Below are positions 34,472-43,689 of a stretch of DNA of 64,000 nt, one piece after another. The stretch spans positions 62,001 to 126,000 of the forward strand of contig NZ_VZZK01000003.1 in assembly GCF_008806385.1 (NCBI RefSeq), in the 5' to 3' direction. Positions within the stretch are counted from its first letter, which is position 1. The number at the start of each line of letters is the position of its first letter. The notes below the pieces were generated by a model. That model ran no database searches, had not been told where the DNA came from, and worked only from the letters and a program-made list of their open reading frames with translations. Both the position numbers and the translations under genes were made by a program. Source of the stretch: Methylobacterium soli. Its GTDB lineage: Bacteria > Pseudomonadota > Alphaproteobacteria > Rhizobiales > Beijerinckiaceae.

Positions 34472-35749
34472 TTATGTCGCCGACTGCGCTGTATCGCCCA
34501 TGGCATGCGCGATCCGGGCACCAATCTCGTTAGCGGCTCGGCGCAAGGGATCAGCATCCAAATGAGCATACCGCTGTGTCGTGGCTGCTTGAGAATGGCC
34601 AAGCAGTTTGCCGATGATCGGTAATCCAAGGCCGCCCCCTGCCCCCACGCTGGCGAACGAATGCCGGAGGTCATGGAGCCGGACGCCTTCCAAGCCCGCT
34701 TCCTTCGTGATCAGCTCCCACGGACGCTTCAAATCCGATCGTGGCTTTTCATCTGACTGCCCAGCACTGGCGCCAGCAATCACGAAGGCGCCCACGCGGG
34801 GGGTATTGGCAAGCACCTGAAGCGCTGGGGCATTCAGAACGATCGTTTTTTTGCCGGTTTTGCTGTCTGGAAGGAGCAGCAGTCCCCGTGCGAGGTCGAC
34901 GTGCTCCCAGCGCAGGTGCAGGATCTCACGTAGGCGCGCGCCGGTGAAAAGGAGAAGCCGCAACGCTGCCGCCGCATGCGGGCTGATTTTAACCCGCCGG
35001 TTCTCAGGCCTTGGCGCATGCCTCACGTTCCTGGCGGCACTCGGCTCCCATGGCACGCCCAGCGTCTCTGCCGTCCGGATGGCCAGACCAAGTCGCTCCA
35101 GCTCCTCGACAGAGAGGAACCGCTCACGCTGGTTCTCGCGGTACTTCTCAATCTTCGCCGCAGGGTTGAAGCCCACTGGAACGAGCCGCCGTATTGCAGC
35201 CCAGGCGTACATCGAACTGAGGGCGGCATTAGCGTAGTTCGCCATGGATGGCCGGCTTTGCATTTTATGATGCAGGCGAGCGACGTCAGCTCGGGTGACC
35301 TCCTCACCCAGCTTACGGCCGAGGCTGGGCAGGATGTGCAGATTGAATGCTCGGCGGTAGTTCCCTAGCGTGCTGGGCTTCCGTTTCGTTTTCATGTGTT
35401 CGGCGAGAAACGCTTGCGCGATGTCAGCCACCGTCAGGGCGGCCCGCAACTGCGCACGATCGGCAGCCGGGTCCTCGCCTCTCGCCACAGCTCCGAGGAC
35501 TTCCTTCGCCTTCCGGCGAGCCTCATCCGCCGTCAGAGCTCCATGACGTCCGATGCTCAGGAAGCGCTTGGGGGCGGCACGCCCACCTTGTCCTGCGCGA
35601 TAGCGGACAAGGTAGCTTTTCAATCCCGAAGGTTCGATCCGCAGGCCATAACCTTTCAGGTCGGAGTCCCACACGATGTAGCGGGTCGCAGCCGGGTGCG
35701 CAGCATCAACCCTCCGCTTTGTGAGCTTGGTTGGGGAGAGGTCTGTCAT
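34472..35749 (-). CDS. tyrosine recombinase (integrase) of the left element
   Basis: 425 residues from the ATG at 35749 (MTDLSPTKLTKRRVDAAHPA); 434 if the ATG at 35776 is used. N-terminal DUF4102-type arm domain (GYGLRIEPSGLKSYLVRYRA), core-binding domain (residues 105-200), then the catalytic set: Arg in LLFTGARLREILHL, Lys in SKTGKKTI, HxxR in LHDLRHSFAS, His in LLGHSQAATTQ and Tyr in RYAH. Its start faces the 49-bp tRNA-derived repeat 154 bases away, the usual layout for an integrase at its own attachment site. Confidence 0.93.
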   Translation of the reverse strand: MTDLSPTKLTKRRVDAAHPAATRYIVWDSDLKGYGLRIEPSGLKSYLVRYRAGQGGRAAPKRFLSIGRHGALTADEARRKAKEVLGAVARGEDPAADRAQLRAALTVADIAQAFLAEHMKTKRKPSTLGNYRRAFNLHILPSLGRKLGEEVTRADVARLHHKMQSRPSMANYANAALSSMYAWAAIRRLVPVGFNPAAKIEKYRENQRERFLSVEELERLGLAIRTAETLGVPWEPSAARNVRHAPRPENRRVKISPHAAAALRLLLFTGARLREILHLRWEHVDLARGLLLLPDSKTGKKTIVLNAPALQVLANTPRVGAFVIAGASAGQSDEKPRSDLKRPWELITKEAGLEGVRLHDLRHSFASVGAGGGLGLPIIGKLLGHSQAATTQRYAHLDADPLRRAANEIGARIAHAMGDTAQSAT

Positions 35750-35902
35750 GGTGGTCACCGAGCTTCTGGCGGCCACTGGGTGACCACCGAAAGGTAAGCT
35801 AGCGGAACCGCCAGCACACTCGGTCTCACCATAGCACGAGCAGGATCAAGGAGATAGCGATCTCCAGCAACCTACGTCCAACTCAGGAAATCTCGTTCCC
35901 CC

Positions 35903-35951
35903 TCATTCGTAATGAGGGGGTCGGGGGTTCGAATCCCTCTTGCGGCACCAC
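35903..35951 (+). repeat. tRNA-Thr(CGT) 3' end, attachment-site copy 1
   Basis: 49 bases identical to 47171-47219. Folds as the 3' half of a tRNA: anticodon arm (CCTCA TTCGTAA TGAGG, anticodon CGT), variable region, T arm (GGGGG TTCGAAT CCCTC), acceptor 3' strand TTGCGGC, A and CCA. No matching 5' half (a GCCGCAA-type strand and D arm) lies upstream. I read it as the junction between two integrated elements; the intact tRNA must lie to the left. Confidence 0.88.
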
Positions 35952-36171
35952 CTTCCTCCCGCGATTGCAATGACTTAGGCGCGAGCTGGATCGGCACCTG
36001 TAGCCGATGGGCGTCCTGGGGGCGCATCAGGGGCGCGAATTGCCCGGGTAGCGTAGCACCCGCTCAAAGTTCGATCGCCTAAAGCTACTCGGCGGATGCG
36101 GCTCCTAGAGCGCAATCAACACCGATCCCAATCGCATCACCTAGGCGGCGGCCTGTACGCTATGCTACGCG

Positions 36172-37200
36172 ATGCGCCCCCGTGGCCTGAGCACCACCGT
36201 GCTGAATCAGTACATTCGTCACGTCTACGCGATGACCGCCGACCAGCTTGAGCTGTTCGTTGACGCTTGGATGAGCCGCAAGAAGGACTCGTATGCCGAG
36301 ACGGAGGTTTGGGCCGGGACCGGCGACAAAGGGCGGGACGTTGTCGGCTATCTGACGAATCAGCGATTGGATGGCCCCTGGCACCTCTTTCAGTGCAAGC
36401 AGTACCGGTCTGCCCTGAAGCTCCCTGACGCGATCAAGGAGCTTGGAAAGGTCTTCCATCACGCCGCGGAGGACAGCTACGGCCTGCCGGAGGCATATCA
36501 CTTCGTCGCGCCCCGTGGCGTCGCGCGGCCGGTTCAGGAACTTGTTGCGAGCCCCGTCCGCTTGCGAGCGGCAATGCTGGACCGGTGGGACGAGTTCTGC
36601 GCCCATCGCATCGTCGAGAATGCTGCAATTCCTCTCTCGCCTCAGATCAGATCCCTGATCGAAGGGTTTGACTTCAGCCGAGTTCACACGCTCGACGTTC
36701 ACCGCATGCTCAAAGACGAGCACATCGTGCCGGTGCTTGTGCACTGGTTTGGCCACGATCCAGGTGCAGCTCCGCCCGGCTCGGTGCCCGCCGAGGTTGA
36801 GGATGAGGAGCTTGCCTACTTGCGACAACTCTTCGATGCCTACGGAGAGAAAGCCGGTGAGACATTCGCCGACATGGCGGCGGTAATGGCACACGGCGCA
36901 CATACCGAGCACCTGCGACGGCAGCGTACACGCTTCTATGATGCCGCTTCCTTCAAGCGCTTCTACCGAGACAACACACCCGAGGATTACCTCGGCACTT
37001 TCGAGGATGAAATCTACTACGGCGTTGTAGACGTGCATGAAGGCGAACACACCTACACACTCACGCGCGTTGATGAGGTTATGGCCCAGGCGGCTCGAAT
37101 CCGTCCTTCTGGCGTCCTAGCCCGATACGCCCGAGTGCAGGTCTGCCAAGGCATCTGCCACCACTTCGCTAACGATGGCCGGCTAGCGTGGAAGCGATGA
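36172..37200 (+). CDS. ABC-3C system nuclease/C-terminal-domain component
   Basis: 342 residues. The N-terminal region (about 15-130) has a PD-(D/E)xK/Mrr-like pattern: a GTGDKGRDVVGYL strand-turn with D56, then WHLFQCKQYRSALK with Q74-x-K76 as the QxK variant of the active site. The rest (about 140-342) is helical and acidic, with YEDEIYYGVVDV-like strands near 280, as in the C-terminal domains of ABC-three-component systems. In that model the nuclease is the effector, released or activated by the ATPase. Stop overlaps the next start by ATGA. Start chosen at the ATG at 36172; the family's N-terminus LSTTVLNQYIRH follows. Confidence 0.65.
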   Translation: MRPRGLSTTVLNQYIRHVYAMTADQLELFVDAWMSRKKDSYAETEVWAGTGDKGRDVVGYLTNQRLDGPWHLFQCKQYRSALKLPDAIKELGKVFHHAAEDSYGLPEAYHFVAPRGVARPVQELVASPVRLRAAMLDRWDEFCAHRIVENAAIPLSPQIRSLIEGFDFSRVHTLDVHRMLKDEHIVPVLVHWFGHDPGAAPPGSVPAEVEDEELAYLRQLFDAYGEKAGETFADMAAVMAHGAHTEHLRRQRTRFYDAASFKRFYRDNTPEDYLGTFEDEIYYGVVDVHEGEHTYTLTRVDEVMAQAARIRPSGVLARYARVQVCQGICHHFANDGRLAWKR

Positions 37201-37703
37201 GCGCACACGATGCCCAGCCAGCGAAGGCACCACTCTTCAACAGCCCACTTGAGACTGGCTTACGGGCGGTCGTGCTGCTTGACGCGCTGTATCCGCGCGC
37301 CTGTGGCCTCTCTGAATTAACGTGGTTTGATCACCTCGTCGTTCACACGGGCGACCTCGGTGGTCCCGCAAGCCTGCACCCCGACCTTCCAAGCCGAACT
37401 GGCGAATTGCTCGTCCGGCGACGCTTAGTAGAACAAAGTCTTCGCTTGATGCAGCAGGTCAACCTCATTGAGGCTTCCAACGACGAGACTGGCATCTACT
37501 TCAAGGCGAGTGACGAAGCCCCGTCCTTTATCGACTTGCTCCAGACGTCTTACAGCCTTGCACTGAAAGACTGCGCGCGCTGGCTCGCCGATCAATTCCG
37601 CGACCGATCTACCTCTGAGATTGAGGGGATTGTCAGTGAGCGCATCGGTCGTTGGACCGCTGAGTTCCGCACCGCGACCGATAGCAGCGAAATCGGCCTA
37701 TGA
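37197..37703 (+). CDS. ABC-3C system middle component
   Basis: 168 residues, starting MSAHDAQPAKAPLFNSPLET. The pattern LETGLRAVVLLDALYPRACG and LTWFDHLVVHTGDLGGPASL resembles the winged-helix-like middle components of ABC-3C systems, which link effector and ATPase. SELLVRRRLVEQSLRLMQQV-type helices follow. ATG at 37197 overlaps the upstream stop (ATGA) and its TGA overlaps the ATPase ATG at 37700. No catalytic motif seen, so a structural or DNA-sensing role is likely. Confidence 0.65.
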   Translation: MSAHDAQPAKAPLFNSPLETGLRAVVLLDALYPRACGLSELTWFDHLVVHTGDLGGPASLHPDLPSRTGELLVRRRLVEQSLRLMQQVNLIEASNDETGIYFKASDEAPSFIDLLQTSYSLALKDCARWLADQFRDRSTSEIEGIVSERIGRWTAEFRTATDSSEIGL

Positions 37704-39586
37704 ATACCAAAGGCTTCACCCTTCGGCACCTTGCCTTTACCGGTCCGGGTCTCGAGCCAGCAGGCCTGCACTTCGCTCCAGGCCTAAATATAGTCTACGG
37801 TGCGTCGAACACTGGCAAGTCGTTCATCTGCAAGTCCATTGATTACATGCTGGGCAGCTCTCGACCGCTTCCAGATATTGACGAGCGCCGCGGATATAAT
37901 GGAATTGTTCTTGGGCTACTGCTTCCCGGCAGCCGCGAGGTCACACTTTATCGCTCAACGCTAGGAGGTGATTACCTGCTGTTCGAAGGTTTGCATGAGG
38001 AGCGCCCTGGCAACATTACAGGTACCCCCCTCCACAGCGAGCATGATGCAAAGAGCAACGACAATCTCTCGAATTACTTGCTCACGACCCTCGGGCTTGA
38101 GGGCAAGATGATTGCCAGGAATGCTAATGGCGAGAAGGAATCGTTGAGCCTCCGGCACCTTATGCGCTTTCTAATTGTCGACGAGACCGCAATCATAGAC
38201 GAGCGTAGCCCAATACTGTCAGGTCAGTACGTGACCGATACAGTCGAGCGGAACGTCTTCCGAATTCTTCTGACTGGGAGAGATGATAGCGCAGTGGTGT
38301 CGACCATGAAGCCGGCGTTGAGGAAGGCGCGCGTAACTGGTCAAATCGACCTCGTCGACGAGATGATTGCTGGGTTGGACGAGGAACTCGGCGAGGACCA
38401 TCCCACACGTGCGGAGCTAATGCAGCAGACTGAGCGGCTCGGAGCCACTCTAGCAACGCACCAACATGAGATGCGCTCGCGGCAGGACCAGATCGACACT
38501 CTGCTAGTGGAACGTAGGGAGGTGTTCGACACTCTGAACGACTTAGCAGCTCGGGTACGGGAGCTAGATGTCACGCTACGGCGATTTGCAAAGCTCGATG
38601 CAGTCTATGTGTCTGATATAGCACGGCTTGAGGCTCTGGAAGAGGGCGGGTTCCTGCTACTTGCGCTGGCAGACAGACCGTGTGCTGCCTGTGGCGCTGG
38701 ACCAGAGCATCAAGCTTATCATCACGGGGCTGAAGAAATAGCTCGCTCTCATCAAGCTGCTCGCGCAGAGGGTCGGAAGATTGAGTATGAGCGGCGTGAC
38801 CTACGACATACCATGACCTCACTTGGCGCGGAGGCGGCAGGTCTTCGCCGTCGCATTGAGGAACTAGACGTAAGTCTCAGTCGGATTGAGGGCGAGCTTG
38901 CAGAGCTTCGGCCGAGAGAGGCTCAAGGACGAGCCGAGTATGAACGCTTGCTCTCGGTGCGGGACAAGCTTGCGCACCAAATCGAACTACATCGGCGCCG
39001 CGATAGGCTGCTAGCTCGACGGTCTCAGCTGGATGTAAGGCCTGCGAGAAGGCCCTCGACGAGTAGGCTTGCCGTCGGCGTCGATGGCGGCACCGGGCAT
39101 GAATTCGCGCGAATCATTCAAGAATTACTTGAAGCCTGGAAGTTCCCCGGGGACCCGCAAGTTGGCTTCGATCTAGCGACGCACGATATCCGTATTAACG
39201 GAAAGGATCGTCGAGCGAACGGCAAAGGTGTGAGGGCAATTCTGCATGCTGCCTTCAAGATTGGCGTTCTTATCCACTGCCGCAGAAGAGACCTGCCGCA
39301 CCCAGGCTTCGTGGCACTGGACACCCCGCTTCTGACGTATCGTGAGCCGCTCAAGCAGACCCGCCACGGGCCTATGGCTGCGGATGAGTTGGTTCTAAGG
39401 GCATCAGCGCTGAACGAGCACTTCTACAGATCGCTTGCCAGCATGCAGGGCCTCGGACAGATCATCGTGCTTGAGAACGCCGACCCACCGAAAGACCTCC
39501 TTGACGTAGAGGTTACTGCCTTCACTGGAGGAGAAGGCGAAGGAAGATTCGGGCTCTTTCCGTCCGCCGATAATCAATCGCACTAA
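37700..39586 (+). CDS. ABC-3C system SMC-like ATPase
   Basis: 628 residues. Walker A is GASNTGKS (residues 34-41) after LNIVY. A long coiled-coil (about 210-450) is broken by a CxxC hook, PCAACGAGPEHQ (C328, C331, with later His), as in Rad50-type zinc hooks. Walker B is GFVALDTPLL with D541. ABC ATPases of this type (described computationally for ABC-3C conflict systems) sense DNA or RNA perturbation and control a nuclease or other effector. Codon use is less GC-rich than neighbours. Three ATGA-coupled genes form one operon. Confidence 0.72.
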   Translation: MNTKGFTLRHLAFTGPGLEPAGLHFAPGLNIVYGASNTGKSFICKSIDYMLGSSRPLPDIDERRGYNGIVLGLLLPGSREVTLYRSTLGGDYLLFEGLHEERPGNITGTPLHSEHDAKSNDNLSNYLLTTLGLEGKMIARNANGEKESLSLRHLMRFLIVDETAIIDERSPILSGQYVTDTVERNVFRILLTGRDDSAVVSTMKPALRKARVTGQIDLVDEMIAGLDEELGEDHPTRAELMQQTERLGATLATHQHEMRSRQDQIDTLLVERREVFDTLNDLAARVRELDVTLRRFAKLDAVYVSDIARLEALEEGGFLLLALADRPCAACGAGPEHQAYHHGAEEIARSHQAARAEGRKIEYERRDLRHTMTSLGAEAAGLRRRIEELDVSLSRIEGELAELRPREAQGRAEYERLLSVRDKLAHQIELHRRRDRLLARRSQLDVRPARRPSTSRLAVGVDGGTGHEFARIIQELLEAWKFPGDPQVGFDLATHDIRINGKDRRANGKGVRAILHAAFKIGVLIHCRRRDLPHPGFVALDTPLLTYREPLKQTRHGPMAADELVLRASALNEHFYRSLASMQGLGQIIVLENADPPKDLLDVEVTAFTGGEGEGRFGLFPSADNQSH

Positions 39587-39884
39587 GCTCATTGGGCACC
39601 TGAGGCAGGCTCGCGCGCCATCCCGAAGGCGCGAACCCAATCTTGGGCTGACTTGATTGCCCTTCGGTCCTCCAGGCCAATCACGCGCGTCGAGCTTCGG
39701 GTGCGCCCAGGGGCATCTGCTCAGTCCTACGACGTTCTTCCGCGAAGCCAGGCATAGACCAGTGGCGAGTGCCGAAAGGTCCTGCAGGCCTACGGCCCTT
39801 TGCGGGCATTGGCGGCGCGAGAGCGCCGGCATGCAGCGTGAAGAAGGTCATTCTGGCGCCTCAACGAGGCCAGCGAGGGCAGAC

Positions 39885-40118
39885 ATGAACAGCCACAACA
39901 ATCGCTTCATGAGCATCAAGGAAGCTCGTGCGATGCTTGGGATTGGGGAGACCACGATCTACAAGCTGTTGAACGAGCGCAGGATTACCGCCTTCAAGCT
40001 CGGAGGCCGGACCTTCATCTCTGAGGCGGAAGTCGCGCGCTTCCAGGCTTCGCTGCCCACTGCGCAATTCAATGGCAACGGCGGTGAAAGCGGACCCACC
40101 TCGGAGGGTGTCCGATGA
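39885..40118 (+). CDS. AlpA/excisionase-type HTH protein
   Basis: 77 residues, MNSHNNRFMSIKEARAMLGI then GETTIYKLLNERRITAFKLG and GRTFISEAEVARFQASLP. This is the winged HTH (HTH_17) pattern of AlpA, Xis and MerR-like excision and regulation factors of mobile elements. Probably controls excision or expression of the 11.3-kb element. Its TGA overlaps the next ATG (ATGA). Confidence 0.8.
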   Translation: MNSHNNRFMSIKEARAMLGIGETTIYKLLNERRITAFKLGGRTFISEAEVARFQASLPTAQFNGNGGESGPTSEGVR

Positions 40119-40369
40119 GCGCTGAAGTGCTGCCTTTCCCCCGTTCACGTGACCGCGACTTCATTCTGCGCCACGCAAACCTCATGGCGCAGGCGGCTTC
40201 ATCGTTGAGAGCAGAGGCGCACCTCCTGCGCCAGCTTGCGATCCAGCAAGAGACGATGGCGCGGCGAGGAGTCGCGCCGGAAGTGATGGTTCGCGAGATC
40301 GCCTCCATCGAGGGGCACATTCGGGCCTGTGCCTGCAGGCTTCTCTCTGTGCCGGGAGGAGCGGCATGA
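40115..40369 (+). CDS. small DUF6074-like protein, 84 aa
   Basis: MSAEVLPFPRSRDRDFILRH, then helical and rich in Ala, Arg and Glu: LAIQQETMARRGVAPEVMVR, EIASIEGHIRACACRLLSVP. The VLPFP N-terminus and QETMxRRGV repeat match a small family seen beside excisionase genes in alphaproteobacterial islands. No catalytic motif. Four-base overlaps on both sides couple it to its neighbours. Confidence 0.6.
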   Translation: MSAEVLPFPRSRDRDFILRHANLMAQAASSLRAEAHLLRQLAIQQETMARRGVAPEVMVREIASIEGHIRACACRLLSVPGGAA

Positions 40370-40938
40370 CCGAGAACTCGCGAACCCGCCGCGGCGTCGA
40401 TCTGACGGGCCGGTCCACTGGAGCTTTCAAGGACCCGCGCTTCCGCAAGTTCAACAAGCCCCCGAAAGGCGTCCCCTTCGCCTGGATCACACTGCCTATG
40501 CTTCGAAGCCCGGCATGGCGCGCCATGTCACGGAATGCGAGGCTCGTGGTCGAGCGCGTGATGGTGGAGCACATGAGCCACGGCGGCAATAAGAATGGAG
40601 CACTCCCAGTTACTTACAATAACTTCGAGGAATATGGCATTCGGCGCAACTCGGTGAAGAAAGCGATTGATGAGGCTATTGAACTTGGTTTCATAGCCAT
40701 CTCTGAGAAAGGGACGCGTGCCTGGGGTGAATACGCCGGACACGCTACAACCTTTCGCCTCGCTTGGTTGCCGACCATTCATGGGGACATGCCAGAGTCG
40801 AAGTGGAGTCGCTTCGCCGATCTTGCGTCGGCCGAGGCAGCATCGGCTCGGGTCCGATTGGCAGGAATTCAGCGGCGCTCTGAGCGGGCAAATCACTCAG
40901 GAGCGCCAGCCACCGGGCGGTGTCGGGCAGCCGAGTGA
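40366..40938 (+). CDS. replication-initiator-like winged-helix protein
   Basis: 190 residues. The N-terminal basic region (RGVDLTGRSTGAFKDPRFRK) and the middle AWRAMSRNARLVVERVMVEH, then NGALPVTYNNFEEYGIRRNS, VKKAIDEAIELGFIAISEKG resemble the winged-helix replication-protein-like genes found in alphaproteobacterial integrative elements. The C-terminus from about residue 155 becomes Arg/Ala-rich and may be frame-shifted: one base away, a frame reads QITQERQPPGGVGQPSEI and, past a stop, KPVSLAVSMPVTLATLSGTV. Function inferred only from context. Confidence 0.5.
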   Translation: MTENSRTRRGVDLTGRSTGAFKDPRFRKFNKPPKGVPFAWITLPMLRSPAWRAMSRNARLVVERVMVEHMSHGGNKNGALPVTYNNFEEYGIRRNSVKKAIDEAIELGFIAISEKGTRAWGEYAGHATTFRLAWLPTIHGDMPESKWSRFADLASAEAASARVRLAGIQRRSERANHSGAPATGRCRAAE

Positions 40939-41671
40939 GATTTAGAAGCCAGTATCGCTAGCGGTATCGATGCCAGTAACGCTGGCGACACTTTCAGGCA
41001 CCGTCAGTGTCGTGAGTGAGCCGAATGGCCAGTATCGCCAGCGTTACTACTTTAAATATCTTCGGGTAGGAGGCATGTGGCACCGCACCGAGCGGGGACT
41101 TCTCGCGTGCTCCTGTCCGTCTAGGAGAATGGCATCTAGCAAGGCACTGCCGTCCTCATTCAGGTGGACACGGGCGCAAAGCCGGCCTCTCATTAGCCGG
41201 TCGAACTTCGCGGGCTCGCCCCGCGGGCCGAGGAAGTGCTCGATGCTGCAGGTGGCTCGGCTTGACGATTGCTGAATTGCAACTCGCTACCCCTCCCCCT
41301 TTAGGGACCGTTCTCCGAGGAGGTTACCTCGGGGGGGGGCGCTGCCCCGCGGTGAGGCACACTCCAAGAACTCGAAGGGGGGAGCCGTGCCGCGATGCGA
41401 CGCTCAGCATCGATGCGTAATCAGCCGACAGGTGGAGGGCGTCACACGGTGCCGGGCAGAGGGCATTAGATGCGCCGTTCGACGTGCAAGGCGATATATC
41501 TCGGACGCACATGTGGTGCTTTCCGTACGGAGGCGGACAAGCGGCGGCGGCGTGACCTAAGGTTGAGCTGGGGCTCTGGAGCACTGGATGTCCCTGCCAA
41601 AGCATGTTCAATCGCACCTATCAGCACAGGATCATGACCTGATCGCTGGGTAAGCTTTGGGGGAAGCGGGC
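40939..41671. other. about 730 bp downstream of rep-like gene, possible replication region
   Basis: No convincing gene. Contains a cluster of short repeats (40948-41047) described separately, and a stem-loop (CTCCGAGG AGGTTA CCTCGGGG, near 41310-41335). A minus-strand frame at 41324-41617 is low-complexity. AT content is higher near 41045-41060 (ACTTTAAATATC). This may be the origin or regulatory region of the element, or decayed coding sequence. Confidence 0.35.
40948..41047. repeat. short interspersed repeat cluster (iteron-like)
   Basis: Three 15-base copies of GCCAGTA(T/A)CGC(T/C)(A/G)GC lie at 40948-40962, 40972-40986 and 41028-41042. The core GTAACGCTGGC occurs direct at 40976-40986 and inverted at 41037-41047. 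Spacings (24 and 56 bases) are irregular. Their place right behind a replication-initiator-like gene suggests binding sites, though they might instead encode a repetitive C-terminal tail. Confidence 0.4.
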
Positions 41672-42697
41672 ATGCGGCCTTTCGCGCGTCACCTCGTCGG
41701 CAGTCTGATTCTCGGAAGCGCAATCGCCACGAGCCTTTCGGCCGAGGCAGCAGAAGGTGGCCTCAGCTTCTACATCGAAGGGCAGGCCGTGCCGCTCGGC
41801 GGCATCGTGCCACCGCCCGGCCTCTACTTCGACAGCACCACCTGGTTCTACAACGCCAGGATTAGCGGCAATCGGCAGACACAAATCGGCGGCAACGTCA
41901 TCGCCGATGCCAAGGTGAACCTCGTCGCCGACTTCGTGACCGCCCTCTGGGTCACGCCGGTCCAGATCCTCGGTGGCGACCTGGCCTTCGCCTTCGTCAT
42001 GCCCTTCGGCGAGCCGGCTGTGCGGGCGGGCGTCCTTCTCAACGGCCCCCTCATCAACCAAGCGCTCGGCCGTCCCGTGGGCGTCTCCGTCGGCGACGCC
42101 ACCTTCAACCCGGGCGATCCCATCGTGTCGGGCACGCTCGGCTGGCACTCCGGCAACTGGCACTGGAAGCTCGCGGGCGTGCTAAGCATCCCGGCTGGCG
42201 CCTACGAACCCGGGCAACTCTCGAACGTAGCGCTGAACCGCTACGTCGGCGACATCTCGGCCGCGGCGACCTACCTCGACCCGACACTCGGCTACGAGTT
42301 GTCCGCGGCCGCCGGCTTCACGCTCAACGGACGTAACCCGGCGACCCGGTACGACACCGGCACCGAGTTCCACGTCGACGTCTCGGCCTCAAAGTATCTC
42401 TCCAAGGAGGTGTCGGTCGGCGTCATTGCCTCGCACTACCAGCAGATCACGGGCGACAGCGGGCCAGGGGCCCGGCTCGGCCCGTTCATGGGCCGCACGA
42501 CGGCGGTGGGGGGCACCATCAGCGTGACCGGTGAACTCGGCAAGGTCCCCGTGACCGCCCGGCTGAAGGTGCTGCGCGAGGTGGAGGTGGAGAACCGCTT
42601 CCAGGGCACCATCGGCTTCTTCGAGGTCTCCTTCCCCTTGTGGGTGGCCCCTCCGAAGGCCGCATCCGAGCCCAGGCCCATAGCGGCTAAGTTCTGA
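41672..42697 (+). CDS. outer-membrane SphA/MetA-pathway-like protein
   Basis: 341 residues. Signal peptide MRPFARHLVGSLILGSAIAT with cleavage after AEA; mature protein has the alternating aromatic/polar strands of a beta-barrel and a C-terminal strand ending ASEPRPIAAKF. The motif VPPPGLYFDSTTWFYNARIS resembles the SphA/MetA phenol-pathway outer-membrane family (PF13557), proposed to take up hydrophobic or aromatic compounds. ATG at 41672 is chosen as the start of the signal peptide; an upstream TTG-start frame (41657) is less likely. First gene of a putative sulfatase operon, three bases before the FGE start. Confidence 0.7.
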   Translation: MRPFARHLVGSLILGSAIATSLSAEAAEGGLSFYIEGQAVPLGGIVPPPGLYFDSTTWFYNARISGNRQTQIGGNVIADAKVNLVADFVTALWVTPVQILGGDLAFAFVMPFGEPAVRAGVLLNGPLINQALGRPVGVSVGDATFNPGDPIVSGTLGWHSGNWHWKLAGVLSIPAGAYEPGQLSNVALNRYVGDISAAATYLDPTLGYELSAAAGFTLNGRNPATRYDTGTEFHVDVSASKYLSKEVSVGVIASHYQQITGDSGPGARLGPFMGRTTAVGGTISVTGELGKVPVTARLKVLREVEVENRFQGTIGFFEVSFPLWVAPPKAASEPRPIAAKF

Positions 42698-42700
42698 GCG

Positions 42701-43672
42701 ATGACGGCGGTCCCTGTCCTCGACCGTCCGACCAGCTCGCCGGACCTTCGGGCAGGCATGGTCTTCCTGCCCGGTGGCACCTTTCGCATGGGCTCTGACC
42801 GGCACTACCCGGAGGAGGCGCCGGTTCATCGGGCCCGGGTCGACGGGTTCTGGATCGACCGCACGCCGGTCACCAATGCTCAGTTCCGCGCCTTCGTGCG
42901 GGCCACCGGCTACGTCACCGTCGCCGAGACGAAGCCCAGGGCCGAGGATTACCCGGGCGCTCTGCCGCACATGCTCCAGGCCGGCTCCTTGATGTTCAAG
43001 CCGCCGAAGGGTCCAGTCGACCTCCGGGATTGGAGCGCGTGGTGGCGGTTCAGGCCTGGCGTGCACTGGCGGCGGCCGACAGGGCCAGGTTCGTCGATCG
43101 CCGGCCTCGACGAGCATCCAGTCGTCCACGTCGCCTACGCGGATGCCGAGGCCTACGCGGCCTGGGCCGGCAAGGACCTGCCGACCGAGGCCGAGTGGGA
43201 ATTCGCCGCGCGCGGCGGCCTCGACGGGGCCGAGTACGCCTGGGGCGACACGTTCATGCCGGACGGGCACCACATGGCCAACACCTGGCAGGGCGCCTTC
43301 CCGCACGAGAACCGCGCCGAGGACGGCTACGAGCGCACCTCGCCGGTCACCGCGTTCCCGCCGAACGGCTTCGGCCTCCACGACATGATCGGCAACGTCT
43401 GGGAATGGACAAGCGACTTCTACGCCGCCCGGCATCCGGCGGATGCGCCGAAGGCCTGCTGCGTGCCGTCGAACCCGCGCGGCGGGCCTGAGACAGGAAG
43501 CTACGACCCCGGCCAGCCGGCGGTCCGGATCCCGCGCCGGGTGATCAAGGGTGGCTCGCACCTTTGCGCACCGAGTTACTGCCGGCGCTACCGCCCGGCC
43601 GCGCGCCACCCGCACCCAGTCGACACCTCCACCAGCCACATCGGCTTCCGCTGCGTCGTGCGGTCCCGTTGA
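42701..43672 (+). CDS. formylglycine-generating enzyme-family protein
   Basis: 323 residues, Pfam FGE-sulfatase pattern: [100 protein letters not shown]. The catalytic pair is present: [20 protein letters not shown] with C289 and C294, spaced like C336/C341 of human FGE. It oxidises the Cys of CxAxR in a sulfatase to formylglycine; the sulfatase downstream has that motif. 3 bp after the OMP gene and 17 bp before the sulfatase. No signal peptide, so it probably acts in the cytoplasm before export. Confidence 0.9.
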   Translation: MTAVPVLDRPTSSPDLRAGMVFLPGGTFRMGSDRHYPEEAPVHRARVDGFWIDRTPVTNAQFRAFVRATGYVTVAETKPRAEDYPGALPHMLQAGSLMFKPPKGPVDLRDWSAWWRFRPGVHWRRPTGPGSSIAGLDEHPVVHVAYADAEAYAAWAGKDLPTEAEWEFAARGGLDGAEYAWGDTFMPDGHHMANTWQGAFPHENRAEDGYERTSPVTAFPPNGFGLHDMIGNVWEWTSDFYAARHPADAPKACCVPSNPRGGPETGSYDPGQPAVRIPRRVIKGGSHLCAPSYCRRYRPAARHPHPVDTSTSHIGFRCVVRSR

Positions 43673-43689
43673 TCCCGAGGAGAGAACCG

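Noticed and set aside
35903..35951. Complete tRNA-Thr gene at either repeat copy
   Set aside because: Only the 3' half is present; no 5' acceptor strand or D arm precedes either copy.
40948..41047. CRISPR array
   Set aside because: Repeats are short (15 bases), imperfect, irregularly spaced and only three; no cas gene anywhere in the window.
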